DNA of 64,000 nt from Methanoregula sp. (GCA_026625165.1 CP112999.1:1988741-2052740), one strand, 5' to 3'. Shown: positions 7,849 through 18,929, counted from the first letter of the stretch. Numbers and translations are program-made. The notes: generated from the letters alone by a model not told the origin.

Positions 7849-9048
7849 TTACTCCTGCTGCCAAACATCCTGATTGATAAAACAGAAGGGATCACCGGCT
7901 GATACATCCCCGGTTGCTGCAAACGCCCGCACCCTGCACCCCCCGCCACAGAGATTGAAATATCCGCATGTCCGGCATTTTCCGCCGATATCTCCGGTTT
8001 TATCCCGGAACCGGGAGAGGATCGGGTTGGAAACATCGGTCCAGAGTACACTGAACGGTCGCGTACGGATATTCCCGATAAAAAAAACCGGCAATCTGGC
8101 AAACTGGCAGGGGTAAACGTTTCCCCGGGGATCGACATTTGCCGCCCGGTTGCCTGCGCTGCACCCGCCCTTTAAGGACTTCAGGAGATTTTTTGCATCC
8201 TCAAGGTCCGGTGAACCGTCCCGTTCCATGGACTTGAGCAGGTGGATGCAGTCCTGCGGGGCGTCAACCGTAAGAAACTCCATCTCATCCGGCGGGATCT
8301 CCTGTGCCTTCCGGTACAGGAGCGAGAGGGCTTCAGTCACTTCGTGGCTGCCGAGCTGGATCCGGGAATAGCTGTCGCTTCCCCTGCCGCTCGGGACGAG
8401 CCAGTACAGGCAGAACCGGGAGGCACCAAGGGAGCGGGAGAGATCAATGAGGTCGTTAAGTTCCCCGAAATTTTCCTTTGTCAGCGTGACCCGCACCCCG
8501 CACCGGACTCCTGCTTCCCGGCACCGGGCAAATGCTGCAATCGTACGGTCAAATGCACCGGGAGCATTCCGGAACCGGTCATGGGTCTCTGCAGTCGCCC
8601 CGTCGAGCGAGATCCCGGCATATTCGATCCCGCTTTCTTTGATCTTCCGGGCATTTTCCGCAGTGATCAGGGTGCCGTTCGTACTGAGTGCCGTCTTGAT
8701 CCCGTTTGCCGCAGCGTGGCCTGCAAGTTCCCAGATATCATGGCGCAGGAGCGGTTCGCCGCCGGTAAAAAGGATGAGGGGGATTTCAAATCCGGCCATG
8801 TCGTCAATAAAAGCGATCGCCTCGGCAGTTGTCAGTTCACCTGCCACGTCACGATCAGGACCTGAACGGCTGTAGCAGTGCTCGCACGAGAGGTTGCACC
8901 GGTCGGTAATATTCCAGAAAACGACCGGGCGCGGCATACCGGAAAATGCCATGAGCCCGCTCGGTACCTTGGCGGGGTGTGCATGCCGGTGTTTCATCAC
9001 GGCGCTGATAGTGCCCCGGCCATGGAGGCACTGGGTGATCCTGTTCAC
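7849..9048 (-). CDS. ahbC: Radical SAM 12,18-didecarboxysiroheme deacetylase AhbC
   Basis: Radical SAM enzyme of the alternative heme pathway, removing acetate side chains from 12,18-didecarboxysiroheme to give Fe-coproporphyrin III. The radical SAM cluster motif is CNLSCEHC (Cys51, 55, 58), followed by FTGGEPLLRHDI, and the C-terminal part carries further cysteines (CSAGNRAANVDPRGNVYPC, CRTCGYFNLCGGGC) for a second iron-sulfur cluster. The segment KVPSGLMAF-PVVFWNITDRCN matches the AhbC/NirJ1 front better than AhbD. The start is GTG at 9048, overlapping the ahbB stop as GTGA, so translation is coupled. Last gene of the operon. A heme d1 role is less likely because no other d1 genes are present. 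Confidence 0.85.
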   Translation of the reverse strand: MNRITQCLHGRGTISAVMKHRHAHPAKVPSGLMAFSGMPRPVVFWNITDRCNLSCEHCYSRSGPDRDVAGELTTAEAIAFIDDMAGFEIPLILFTGGEPLLRHDIWELAGHAAANGIKTALSTNGTLITAENARKIKESGIEYAGISLDGATAETHDRFRNAPGAFDRTIAAFARCREAGVRCGVRVTLTKENFGELNDLIDLSRSLGASRFCLYWLVPSGRGSDSYSRIQLGSHEVTEALSLLYRKAQEIPPDEMEFLTVDAPQDCIHLLKSMERDGSPDLEDAKNLLKSLKGGCSAGNRAANVDPRGNVYPCQFARLPVFFIGNIRTRPFSVLWTDVSNPILSRFRDKTGDIGGKCRTCGYFNLCGGGCRVRAFAATGDVSAGDPFCFINQDVWQQE

Positions 9049-9533
9049 AGGACACCGCCCCCGTTCTCCCGGATCCTCACGTTCGGCACGCGCTTGAACT
9101 CTTCGGTGCTGAACAGGATGGTGTAATCAGTAAGATTCGTTTTGCCTGCGATCAGCCGGACTTCCTCCTGAACTTCTTTGCGGGAAAAGCCGTGGTGCAC
9201 CGTATAAAGGTTATATTCCCACTTACCCGGCACCGGCCTGCGTTCATAACAATGGGTGACGCAGGGGTAGGAAGCCAGCAACCCCCCGATCCTGCCAGCC
9301 TCCTGCCCGTTGCATTTCCATGCAACGAGGGCATTGGCTGTAATCCCGACAAGCCGCTGGTTGATCCGGGCCCGGAACCTGCGGATGATGCCGGAAGCCT
9401 GAAGATCGCGGATCCTCTCCAGCACCTCCTCCCCGTTCATCCCTATCTGCTTCCCGATCTCCTCATAGGGTTCGGAAACGAGCGGGAGGCCGCCTTCAAG
9501 AGATGAGAGGATCTGGAGATCATGCGGGTCCAT
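9045..9533 (-). CDS. ahbB: Siroheme decarboxylase subunit AhbB
   Basis: 162-residue Lrp/AsnC-like protein that with AhbA forms siroheme decarboxylase. It has an N-terminal HTH-like region (EEIGKQIGMNGEEVLERIRDL) and an effector-like domain with VTHCYERRPVPGKWEYNLYT, the pattern of the AhbB side of the pair. Although built like a transcription factor, the family acts as an enzyme on siroheme. The ATG at 9533 lies within the last codons of ahbA (14-base overlap). The A versus B label rests on recalled motif differences and could be swapped. Confidence 0.82.
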   Translation of the reverse strand: MDPHDLQILSSLEGGLPLVSEPYEEIGKQIGMNGEEVLERIRDLQASGIIRRFRARINQRLVGITANALVAWKCNGQEAGRIGGLLASYPCVTHCYERRPVPGKWEYNLYTVHHGFSRKEVQEEVRLIAGKTNLTDYTILFSTEEFKRVPNVRIRENGGGVL

Positions 9534-10029
9534 GGGGTTCCTCCTCCTGTTGCCGGGTGAACGGGAACTGCACATCGATCTTGATCTTCTGAACGGTGGG
9601 AAGATTGAGGATCGTATCCTCAGGTATTCCGGTCTCCGAGAGGATCGTATCAAGAACCTGCCGGAGAGCCGTGTCATCCTTTGCGGCAAGCGTAAACCAG
9701 AGCGAGTAATGATGGTCCCGCCGGAAATTGTGGGACACTTCAGGATACCGGCTGATGATGGCAGCAACAGTGGAGATCCTGTCCTGCGGCACGGGAAGCG
9801 CAACCAGCGTTGCTGCGGCAAGGCCCATCGGCCGGGACTCGATGATGGGCGATATGCCCCGGATGATCCGGGCATCCTGAAGCCGCCGCAGCCGTTCCAG
9901 CAGGAGCTGCTCAGGGATCCCGAGCCGTGATGCGATCTCTCCAAATGGCCGGGGAACAAGCGGGATCTCCTGCTGCAGGGCATCAAGAATGCACAGGTCC
10001 AGCCGGTCCGGCAGCACATTTTCCGTCAT
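9520..10029 (-). CDS. ahbA: Siroheme decarboxylase subunit AhbA
   Basis: 169-residue Lrp/AsnC-like partner of AhbB. It reads GEIASRLGIPEQLLLERLRRL in the HTH-like part and VSHNFRRDHHYSLWFTLAAK in the substrate-binding part; the HNFRRxHxY pattern is typical of siroheme decarboxylase subunits. Together the two subunits remove the C12 and C18 acetate carboxyls of siroheme, the first committed step towards heme in this route. The ATG at 10029 overlaps the ahbD stop as ATGA. A more upstream in-frame start at 10056 would extend into ahbD and has no merit. Confidence 0.83.
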   Translation of the reverse strand: MTENVLPDRLDLCILDALQQEIPLVPRPFGEIASRLGIPEQLLLERLRRLQDARIIRGISPIIESRPMGLAAATLVALPVPQDRISTVAAIISRYPEVSHNFRRDHHYSLWFTLAAKDDTALRQVLDTILSETGIPEDTILNLPTVQKIKIDVQFPFTRQQEEEPHGPA

Positions 10030-11099
10030 GCTGCATCCCCCGTTTCGTACGGGCATAACGGATCTTCGGCACAGATTTCCCCTATGAGAGCGCCCGGTTT
10101 TTCCAGCCCGTCACACCAGCGATGGGGGAGGGCATTTGCCCCGCGGAACGCCCGCGCCCGGCAGCCCCCGCAGACGGTTTTATACCGGCACCGCCCGCAT
10201 TTACCGGTGAGCAGGTCCGGATCCCTGAGTGCCCGGAAGATTTCAGCATGGTACCAGATCTCATCAAATGGTATAGTCCGCACATTGCCGGTGCTAACCG
10301 GCAGGTACGGGCAGGGCGTCACATCGCCATTGGCGTAAATCCGGCAGTAACTGATTCCCGCAAGACAGCCCCGGCCCCATGCCGGGTTCCGGATGCCAGC
10401 CTCGTCCGCGATCCGGCGGAACTGGGGGGCGCAGGTCGGGCGGATATTCAGATCGGAATTCCGGTACCGGATAAGGATCTGCCGGATCAGTTCCTCGTAT
10501 TCCTCCGGCCTGCGTGACTCTATCTGCCGTGCCCTTCCGGTAGGAACCGGGAAGAAGAGCTGGTAATCACTGACCCCGAGAGCCGTCCCGAGCCCGATCA
10601 CGTCTTCAACATCGCTGATGGCAGACCGCATCACCGACATATTGATCTGGACAGCGATCCCCGCATTGCGGCAGTGCCCGATGGCCTGAACGGCCCGCTC
10701 CCATACCCCCTCAAGGCCGCGGAACGAATCGTGGGTCGCCGCGTCTTTCGAGTCCAGGCTGATGGCCACTGCCCGAATCCCCACTCCCCGGAGTTTTACT
10801 GCAGTGTCTTTGTCGATAAGATACCCGCTGGTGCCCATGACCATCCGGAGCCCCCGTTCAGTCCCGTACCGGGCAATGGCAAAGATATCCTCCCTCATGA
10901 GAGGTTCCCCTCCGGAGAGCACGACAATTGGTTTCCCGGTCTTACAGATCTGGTCGATGATGCCGAACGCTTCCTTTGTGGAAAGCACTCCCTCTGCTTC
11001 TCGTTTGCCAGCGTCCACGTAACAGTGGGCACACTTCAGGGGACACCTGAGCGTGATGTTCCACGAGATAAGACGCGGACCGTTCCCTGCACCGTTCAA
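10026..11099 (-). CDS. ahbD: Radical SAM heme synthase AhbD (Fe-coproporphyrin III decarboxylase)
   Basis: Radical SAM enzyme predicted to decarboxylate the two propionates of Fe-coproporphyrin III to vinyl groups, giving heme b. Cluster motif CPLKCAHC (Cys19, 23, 26), SGGEPLMREDI, and a Cys-rich C-terminus (CGRCRYKTVCGGC, CPYETG) for an auxiliary cluster. No ATG precedes the conserved PRLISWNITLRC; the likely start is TTG at 11099, which overlaps the stop of a 22-residue open frame as TTGA. It lies 80 bases after katG on the same strand and starts the ahbDABC set. Upstream siroheme synthesis genes are not in the window. Confidence 0.85.
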   Translation of the reverse strand: MNGAGNGPRLISWNITLRCPLKCAHCYVDAGKREAEGVLSTKEAFGIIDQICKTGKPIVVLSGGEPLMREDIFAIARYGTERGLRMVMGTSGYLIDKDTAVKLRGVGIRAVAISLDSKDAATHDSFRGLEGVWERAVQAIGHCRNAGIAVQINMSVMRSAISDVEDVIGLGTALGVSDYQLFFPVPTGRARQIESRRPEEYEELIRQILIRYRNSDLNIRPTCAPQFRRIADEAGIRNPAWGRGCLAGISYCRIYANGDVTPCPYLPVSTGNVRTIPFDEIWYHAEIFRALRDPDLLTGKCGRCRYKTVCGGCRARAFRGANALPHRWCDGLEKPGALIGEICAEDPLCPYETGDAA

Positions 11100-11164
11100 A
11101 GTTTCAGCCCTTTTGCCACCCGCTGCCCGGGTTCCTTATACAACTTCGTGAGGTTCTCCACCAT
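11096..11164 (-). CDS. Possible 22-residue leader peptide between katG and ahbD
   Basis: ATG at 11164, fifteen bases after the katG stop; the stop TGA at 11098-11096 overlaps the TTG start of ahbD in the pattern TTGA. The peptide is basic (LTKLYKEPGQRVAKGLKL after a MVEN start). No ribosome-binding site is evident before it. It could be a coupling device for the weak TTG start, the stump of a lost gene, or chance. Confidence 0.3.
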   Translation of the reverse strand: MVENLTKLYKEPGQRVAKGLKL

Positions 11165-11179
11165 AAAAAGACGTTTATG

Positions 11180-13512
<2,333 letters not shown>

Positions 13513-13537
13513 GATAGATCAGAGTAACCTTACTGCA

Positions 13538-13554
13538 ATCTTATTTAATAAGAT
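13538..13554 (-). promoter_or_regulatory. Palindromic operator candidate before the catalase leader
   Basis: ATCTTATT-T-AATAAGAT, a perfect 8-1-8 inverted repeat, 26 bases upstream of the leader start at 13512. An outer imperfect pair (AACCTTA at 13526-13532, TAAGGTT at 13554-13560) surrounds it. Seen from the minus strand, a TATA-like element TATTTTATAA occupies 13581-13590, so initiation should fall near 13557 and the palindrome just covers or follows the start site. A 7-1-7 A+T-rich core is the architecture of Fur/PerR boxes, which would suit a peroxide-inducible promoter; the regulator is not identified. Confidence 0.5.
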
Positions 13555-13622
13555 AAGGTTCATGGCAAAAGCTCAATAAATTATAAAATACCGGAAAGTG
13601 CCGGAAAGATTCAGGTCAAGCC

Positions 13623-13776
13623 AAAGTTCACAAAAAAGAGCCCAAACCTGAAGTGGAACCAAGGAAGGTCGAACTGAAGTAAAGCGCTTCTGTAATTTTT
13701 AATTTTTCACTTTTTTTCCCCGGGTGCAGCCGATTTTAATGGTATCACTGCCCACCAGATGGACCGCGATACTCTC
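13623..13776 (+). repeat. hsp20 3'-end repeat, copy B (decayed hsp20 duplicate)
   Basis: Matches 7483-7639. It still encodes KVHKKEPKPEVEPRKVELK and a stop in the hsp20 frame, then the same T-rich terminator and downstream bases. No other part of hsp20 is present. The rest of the stretch 13513-13846 consists of the catalase promoter and the leader of the next plus-strand gene. Confidence 0.85.
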
Positions 13777-13846
13777 TTTTTTGGCTTCCGGGACTGAAGA
13801 AAGGTTGATAGGTACACGCTGCTATCATCTGGACGGTGGATTCTGT

Positions 13847-14194
13847 ATGCAGACCGGGTTTGGCTGGATAGAGATTAACGGGGTCCGGTACGATCACGAC
13901 GTCATCATCCATGCGGATGGTACGGTGAACAAACGAAAAAAGAAGGCATCAAAGGCCCTGAAAGGGGAGTACGGGCACACGCCACTCTCCCGTGCAGAAC
14001 TGGACTTCCTCTCCGATGAAAAGCCACGGAAAGTCTTCATCGGCACGGGCCAGGACGGCGATCTCCCGGTTACACCGGATGCAACGGCGTTCCTCTCCCG
14101 GTATGAAACCGTGACTGCACCGACACCCGAATTGCTTACTCTTATCGGGCAGGAAAAAGAGCGGTTCGTAGCGATCCTGCACGTCACCTGCTGA
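13847..14194 (+). CDS. Mth938-like domain protein
   Basis: 115-residue single-domain protein of the Mth938/NDUFAF3-like fold. It shows FGWIEINGVRYDHDVIIHAD, a charged KKKASK stretch, then RKVFIGTGQDG and the C-terminal helices, which is the complete family pattern. The role in archaea is unknown; the human relative NDUFAF3 assists complex I assembly. ATG 13847 follows the purine-rich ggacggtgga, and the frame upstream runs through the hsp20 repeat and is not part of the gene. Confidence 0.8.
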   Translation: MQTGFGWIEINGVRYDHDVIIHADGTVNKRKKKASKALKGEYGHTPLSRAELDFLSDEKPRKVFIGTGQDGDLPVTPDATAFLSRYETVTAPTPELLTLIGQEKERFVAILHVTC

Positions 14195-14269
14195 AGCGTC
14201 TTGAGAGGGGGCGATAGGTGAACACGCAACCAGGGCACGGGATACGGTGAGTTGCTGCTTTTTGCCAAA

Positions 14270-15160
14270 TCACTTACCAATCTTTAAAAGCATCTCCTCA
14301 AGCGACGGGTACCGTGACTCGATCTTCTCCACCTTTCCTCCCGCCTCATGGATGAGCCCCGTGCACTCATTGAGCTCCCCCATGCTCTCCGCTTCGCAGA
14401 TGTAGAACCCCTCCTCCTGCCGGTATGTCTTTGAATGCCCGATCAGTTTTCCGGGATTATCGATAGAGAAGAAGATTGTATAGGAGAGCGAGCCGAACTG
14501 TTCGCGGAGCTCAGACATGCTGCCGAAAGCGACCATCTTCCCGCGCCTGAGGATCATCACCCTGTCGCAGATCGCCTCTACCTGGTACAGGTTGTGGGCC
14601 GAGAGCACGATCGTCTTGCCCTCTTTTTTTAACGTGCGCAGGTAGTCAGCAATGAAACGAGAGGTCATCGGGTCAAGCCCGCTCGTCGCCTCATCATAGA
14701 CCAGCAGCTCCGGGTCATGGATGAGCGACCGTGCGATTGCCGTCTTGCGCTTCATGCCCTTGGAAAACTCCCCGATCTTCTTGCCGTTGGGTTCCAGCGA
14801 GAGCACTGAGAGCAGCTGCCGGCTGCGTTCGCGGATCACCTGAAGCGGCAACCCGTAGATCTCCCCAAAAAACGCAAGGTAGTTCTCGGCAGTCATCGTC
14901 TCGTAGAGCCGGGACTCCTCGGGCAGGTAGCCGAGGATCCCCTTGAGCGAGACCGGATCTTTGACCACATCGATCCCGTTGACAGAGAGCGAGCCGGAAG
15001 TCGGTGCGATAAGCCCTGACATAATCTTTAAAAGCGTGGTCTTGCCTGCCCCGTTGTGCCCGATGATCCCGAAGATCTCGCCATCCGAAAACCCGAAACT
15101 GATATCGTCGAGTGCCAGGAACCCGTCGAACTTTTTGACAAGGTTTGTTGCGGTGATCAT
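14270..15160 (-). CDS. ABC transporter ATP-binding protein (ABC-2 type)
   Basis: 296-residue ATPase energising an ABC-2 exporter. Walker A GHNGAGKTT, signature in the form GEFSKGMKRKTAIARSL, Walker B LLVYDEATSGLDP and H-loop SAHN are all present, and a C-terminal extension of about 75 residues follows, as in NatA/CcmA-type subunits. It diverges from two permease genes starting at 15354, which are probably its membrane partners. The substrate is unknown; NatAB-like systems export sodium or small molecules. Confidence 0.9.
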   Translation of the reverse strand: MITATNLVKKFDGFLALDDISFGFSDGEIFGIIGHNGAGKTTLLKIMSGLIAPTSGSLSVNGIDVVKDPVSLKGILGYLPEESRLYETMTAENYLAFFGEIYGLPLQVIRERSRQLLSVLSLEPNGKKIGEFSKGMKRKTAIARSLIHDPELLVYDEATSGLDPMTSRFIADYLRTLKKEGKTIVLSAHNLYQVEAICDRVMILRRGKMVAFGSMSELREQFGSLSYTIFFSIDNPGKLIGHSKTYRQEEGFYICEAESMGELNECTGLIHEAGGKVEKIESRYPSLEEMLLKIGK

Positions 15161-15353
15161 GGGGATGACACGTTCATAGTGAGGTGTTCAGGAATCCAGA
15201 TTAAGGTTCGGGTGGTGCACTTCCCCATGCCATGATGGATGGGTATATTTTGTGCCACACTGGACTATTGTTTACTGCAATCAAAATGATGAAAACGGTT
15301 ATAGTGCTGCCTAAAAAAATCCGGCACCGTAATGACCGTGCAAGGAACCAGCC

Positions 15354-17159
15354 ATGGGCGCACTCGCAGATATCACCACCATCGCGCGATGGGAAGTGAG
15401 ACGGACGCTCACCCAGATGAGCAGGGACACGCTCCCGCTCGCCATTGTCCTCTTCATCCTCCTCGTCCTCGTCACCGGCTTTGCTGCCCAGAGCGGTATG
15501 CACCTGCAGGACGGGATGTACGTTGTGGGGGTGGACGACCCCGTGATCGCACAGCTCCTTGCGTCCGACAACCGGTTCTCGGTATACCCGGCGGACAGCG
15601 CAACACTGGAGAAGAACCGGCAGGTGTTTGACCTTATCATCATCAACGGGCAGGTCTTTGCCGGCATAACCGACCGAAGCAAATCCGCGCTTAAAACCGT
15701 GGAACGCGACTATGGAAAGTACACCAACAGGGTATACAACCGGCAGGACGACCTCTACGCTGCGTACCCGCTCTGGATTGATGTTGTGAATGTAAAGTCA
15801 GAACTGAACTTTTTAGCAACACAGGGCGGGCAGTACATCTCGGCCCGCCCGGACGCCGTTGCACCCGTTCCCGAAGGGGAGATAAGCAACATCCCGGTAC
15901 CATCGCCAACCCTTGCGATCAGCAAAGAAGAGCTCCGCAACGAGCTCACAAAGTCCGAAGCGGCAAACTCCCAGATCTCCCGCTACACCGAGATGCTCTC
16001 TTCCGATACCGCAATGGGCAGGTTCAGGACACCCTCCCAGCTCTCGCCCCCGCTCCCCTTTGACTCCATCATCCTCATCTTCGTCTTCATCTTCCCGCTC
16101 TACTTCACCTCGCAGTTCTTCATGATGAGCATCATGAACGAGCGGATCGAGCGCAAAGGCGAGGTGCTCCTTTCAACGCCGGTAAAACCTGTCTTTATCA
16201 TCATAGGAAAAGCGCTCCCGTATCTGATTGGCATGCTCGCGATCTCTGCCGCGCTCACGGTTTATCTCAAAGCGTCCCTGCTGATCATGCTCCCCCTTGT
16301 GCCGGTCATCTTCTTCTTCTTGGCAAATGCGCTGCTCATCGGGATGGTCTCGCGCAGCTTCAAGGAGCTCTCGTTCATCTCGATCTTCTTTTCAACCGTC
16401 GCCACGTCCTACCTCTTTTTTCCCTCCATCTTTGCCAACGTCCACGTCATCAGCCTCATCTCCCCGTTAACACTCATCATCCTCACCCTGCAGGGCACTG
16501 CGTACACCTTCACCGACTACCTCTTCTCCACCTCGCTCTTCTGGCTCACCTCCGGTGTCCTCTTTTATGTCGCGGTAAGGAACTTTTCCGAAGAACGGCT
16601 CTTCTCCGAAAAAGGACTCCTGATTCGGATCCGCGAGTTTGTTGCCACAAGCCTGTCGCAGAAGCACCCGTTCTTCTCGCTCTTTCTCTTAAACGGGTTT
16701 GCGATCCCGTTTGTCTTCATGGTGCAGCTGATGTGCCTTGTGCTCTTCTTCAACCTGCCCATGCCGTACTCGCTTGTCCTGCTCATCGTCTTTGCCGCAG
16801 GGATTGAAGAGCTTACAAAATCGATCGGGATTTACACGCTCTACGCACAGGACCCGTCGTTTTTGTCATGGAAGAACCTCATCCTGGCCTGTGCTGCAAC
16901 TGCAATCGGGTTCCTGGCCGGTGAAAAACTGCTTCTCCTCATCACGCTTTCCCAGATCACCGAATCGGTCTTCGGGAGCGTCCTGTTTTTGTCGCTCGGT
17001 GTGCTATGGCTTCCCCTGCTGCTGCACTTTGCAGGGGTATTTGTCGTCGCCTGCGCCCTGAAATCCGGCGGCAGGAAATGGTATGTCCCGGGGCTCCTTG
17101 CAGCGACGGTGATCCACTGCCTGTATAACCTCTACTTCATCCTGGGGTGGCTCACGTGA
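15354..17159 (+). CDS. ABC-2 type permease fused to a PrsW-like intramembrane protease domain
   Basis: 601-residue membrane protein. Residues about 1-410 are an ABC-2 permease: one helix near residue 35, a long external domain (about 55-225), then five or six helices. Residues about 435-601 form a second bundle with EELTK (485-489), FLAGEK (about 519), LHFAG and HCLYN (about 588), resembling the EExxK, FxxxE and His motifs of PrsW-family intramembrane proteases. ABC-2 permeases do not normally carry this domain. The next permease gene overlaps it, so the two likely form one transporter with the divergent ATPase. Protease activity is inferred. Confidence 0.75.
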   Translation: MGALADITTIARWEVRRTLTQMSRDTLPLAIVLFILLVLVTGFAAQSGMHLQDGMYVVGVDDPVIAQLLASDNRFSVYPADSATLEKNRQVFDLIIINGQVFAGITDRSKSALKTVERDYGKYTNRVYNRQDDLYAAYPLWIDVVNVKSELNFLATQGGQYISARPDAVAPVPEGEISNIPVPSPTLAISKEELRNELTKSEAANSQISRYTEMLSSDTAMGRFRTPSQLSPPLPFDSIILIFVFIFPLYFTSQFFMMSIMNERIERKGEVLLSTPVKPVFIIIGKALPYLIGMLAISAALTVYLKASLLIMLPLVPVIFFFLANALLIGMVSRSFKELSFISIFFSTVATSYLFFPSIFANVHVISLISPLTLIILTLQGTAYTFTDYLFSTSLFWLTSGVLFYVAVRNFSEERLFSEKGLLIRIREFVATSLSQKHPFFSLFLLNGFAIPFVFMVQLMCLVLFFNLPMPYSLVLLIVFAAGIEELTKSIGIYTLYAQDPSFLSWKNLILACAATAIGFLAGEKLLLLITLSQITESVFGSVLFLSLGVLWLPLLLHFAGVFVVACALKSGGRKWYVPGLLAATVIHCLYNLYFILGWLT

Positions 17160-18235
17160 AAGCGCGGCACCTTTCCATTGTGATGCGAAAAGAGTTCCGG
17201 GGGTTGTTCAATGAACGGACGATCCTGCTTGCAGTCCTCCTCCAGCTCTTCATCGCGATGTTCTCGTCGTTCCTCATGGTCGGGCTCACTTCGATGTACG
17301 ACCCCTCGTCCCTCTCCAAGTACTCACGGTTCAGGTACAGTATCGGATACTGCGGCAACGATTCGGGACTGCGGGACTACCTTGAGAAGAGCCCCGACTT
17401 CAATGTCTATGGCATGGAACTCTCCCCTGCGGTTGAAGCTCTTAAAGAGCGCAAGCTTGCCGCGGTGATCTATGTCCCGGATACCGCGCCGGACGCGGAC
17501 GACCCGGTCAAGATCACGCTCTATTCCCTGCAGAATGACCTGCAGAGCGCGATCGTGAACGTCAAACTCAAGGATATATTCCTGAAATATGAAAAAGACC
17601 TCCGGGGGGTGCGGGCAGCCCGGCTGAACGAATATCCAATCCCACTCCGGATCCCGGCTGCACGGGGCGGGGGCGACTTCTACGAGTTCGTGTACGGCCT
17701 CCTGATCCCGCTCCTGCTCTTCATGCCGGCGATCATCGCATCAGCCCTTGTCATCGACCTGATCACCGAGGAGTACCAGCACGAGACGCTCGAGACGCTC
17801 ATCTCGACTCCCGTCACCTTTGCCGAGGTTGTCTGGGGCAAGGTGCTCGCCTGCGAGCTGCTCATACCCCTGCAGGCGGGAGCGTGGCTGCTCCTGCTCC
17901 TTATCAACGGGATCACAATTGACAATGTGCCACTCATCCTCATACAGGTCACGCTCACATCGTTTGTCCCCATTCTTATCGGGGCGCTCACCGCGCTCCA
18001 CTACCGGGAACGCACCTCTGCCCAGTTCATCTTCTCCACCGCGCTCGTGGTCGTGATCCTGTTTGTTCTTGCCCTGCCGGCGAACCCGTTAAACATCCTG
18101 ACCCGCCTTGCCGTTGGCACCGCAGGTCTTGAGCAATGGATCGTGCTTGCCGGAGTTATAGCAATCGGGGCCGTGCTCTCGGTTGCAACCCAGAAATACG
18201 CGGAAAAGATCTGGAGGGAGCACCATACCGGGTGA
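17156..18235 (+). CDS. ABC-2 type permease, second subunit
   Basis: About 359 residues: an N-terminal helix (TILLAVLLQLFIAMFSSF), an extracytoplasmic domain of about 140 residues, and five C-terminal helices, the usual ABC-2 layout. The sequence TEEYQHETLETLISTPV between helices is the conserved cytoplasmic coupling region of this family. GTG 17156 overlaps the upstream stop as GTGA with ggggtgg before it; a GTG at 17147 is also possible. It pairs with the preceding fused permease. Confidence 0.85.
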   Translation: MKARHLSIVMRKEFRGLFNERTILLAVLLQLFIAMFSSFLMVGLTSMYDPSSLSKYSRFRYSIGYCGNDSGLRDYLEKSPDFNVYGMELSPAVEALKERKLAAVIYVPDTAPDADDPVKITLYSLQNDLQSAIVNVKLKDIFLKYEKDLRGVRAARLNEYPIPLRIPAARGGGDFYEFVYGLLIPLLLFMPAIIASALVIDLITEEYQHETLETLISTPVTFAEVVWGKVLACELLIPLQAGAWLLLLLINGITIDNVPLILIQVTLTSFVPILIGALTALHYRERTSAQFIFSTALVVVILFVLALPANPLNILTRLAVGTAGLEQWIVLAGVIAIGAVLSVATQKYAEKIWREHHTG

Positions 18236-18263
18236 ACTACTGGTTAAAAAAGATTAATTCTTC

Positions 18264-18737
18264 TTAATACATTCCGCCGATGATCAGCGATTCGTCCTTC
18301 ACCTTGTACACCGTGCCTGAGGATGTGACATAGACCTCGCACCGGTCGCTGCCCCGGGTGCCGCGGATCACGATCTCGTCTCCCTGCTGGGGCTTCTTGC
18401 CGTCACGCATGTATTGTTCTTCAACAGTCCCGTCAGAACGCGTGACCCGCATCATGATCTTCTGGACAAACGGCAATCCCCTTCCCCCATTGTAGTGCAG
18501 GGTAATGTCGGAATAGGTCCGGTCCTTGTTCAGCTGGAGGTCGACAACCTGCTCGGGCGGCAGGGTGCGGAGCGGTTCCGGTGTCGCGGTCGTGACAACC
18601 GGGGCCGGGGCGGGGGTGGCGATCGCGGCGGTGGGGGCGGGTGTTGCAGGAGGAGTCTCCGGGGCATTTGTGCACCCGCTGCATGCCACCAGCAGCACAA
18701 TCGCCAGCGCAATAGCGATCCTGACATGAAGTTTCAT
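18264..18737 (-). CDS. Lipoprotein with a C-terminal surface domain shared with a TIR protein of this window
   Basis: 157-residue secreted lipoprotein: signal helix, lipobox LVACSGC, an Ala/Pro/Thr linker (about 25-60) and a C-terminal domain of about 95 residues. That domain (HYNGGRGLPFVQK, VTRSDGTVEEQ, IRGTRGSDRCEVYV) clearly resembles the C-terminus of the TIR protein ending at 50344 (KFEGGRGQGLV, LTRSDGTVTQG, LQGTRGTDRLQVIV). The function of the domain is unknown; it is probably exposed outside the cell. Confidence 0.8.
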   Translation of the reverse strand: MKLHVRIAIALAIVLLVACSGCTNAPETPPATPAPTAAIATPAPAPVVTTATPEPLRTLPPEQVVDLQLNKDRTYSDITLHYNGGRGLPFVQKIMMRVTRSDGTVEEQYMRDGKKPQQGDEIVIRGTRGSDRCEVYVTSSGTVYKVKDESLIIGGMY

Positions 18738-18929
18738 GTACGATGATCTCCTTTTTTGCTATAACATATTTTGTGTCCGGATCGCTCTGCGGCGCGGTTC
18801 TTTTTATAAACAAAGACTTTTTATTCATGACAACTAACAAAAAACCCCAAAAAAACGCATAAAATCCCCACCATAACAGTTAAATTAAAAAGGACATCGG
18901 TTTTAATGTTACTTATCAGGAGAGAGGGA

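Noticed and set aside
7849-11099. Heme d1 (nir) biosynthesis cluster
   Set aside because: The decarboxylase pair and both radical SAM proteins fit AhbA-D; no NirF, NirN or cytochrome cd1 gene is present, and katG supplies a need for heme b.
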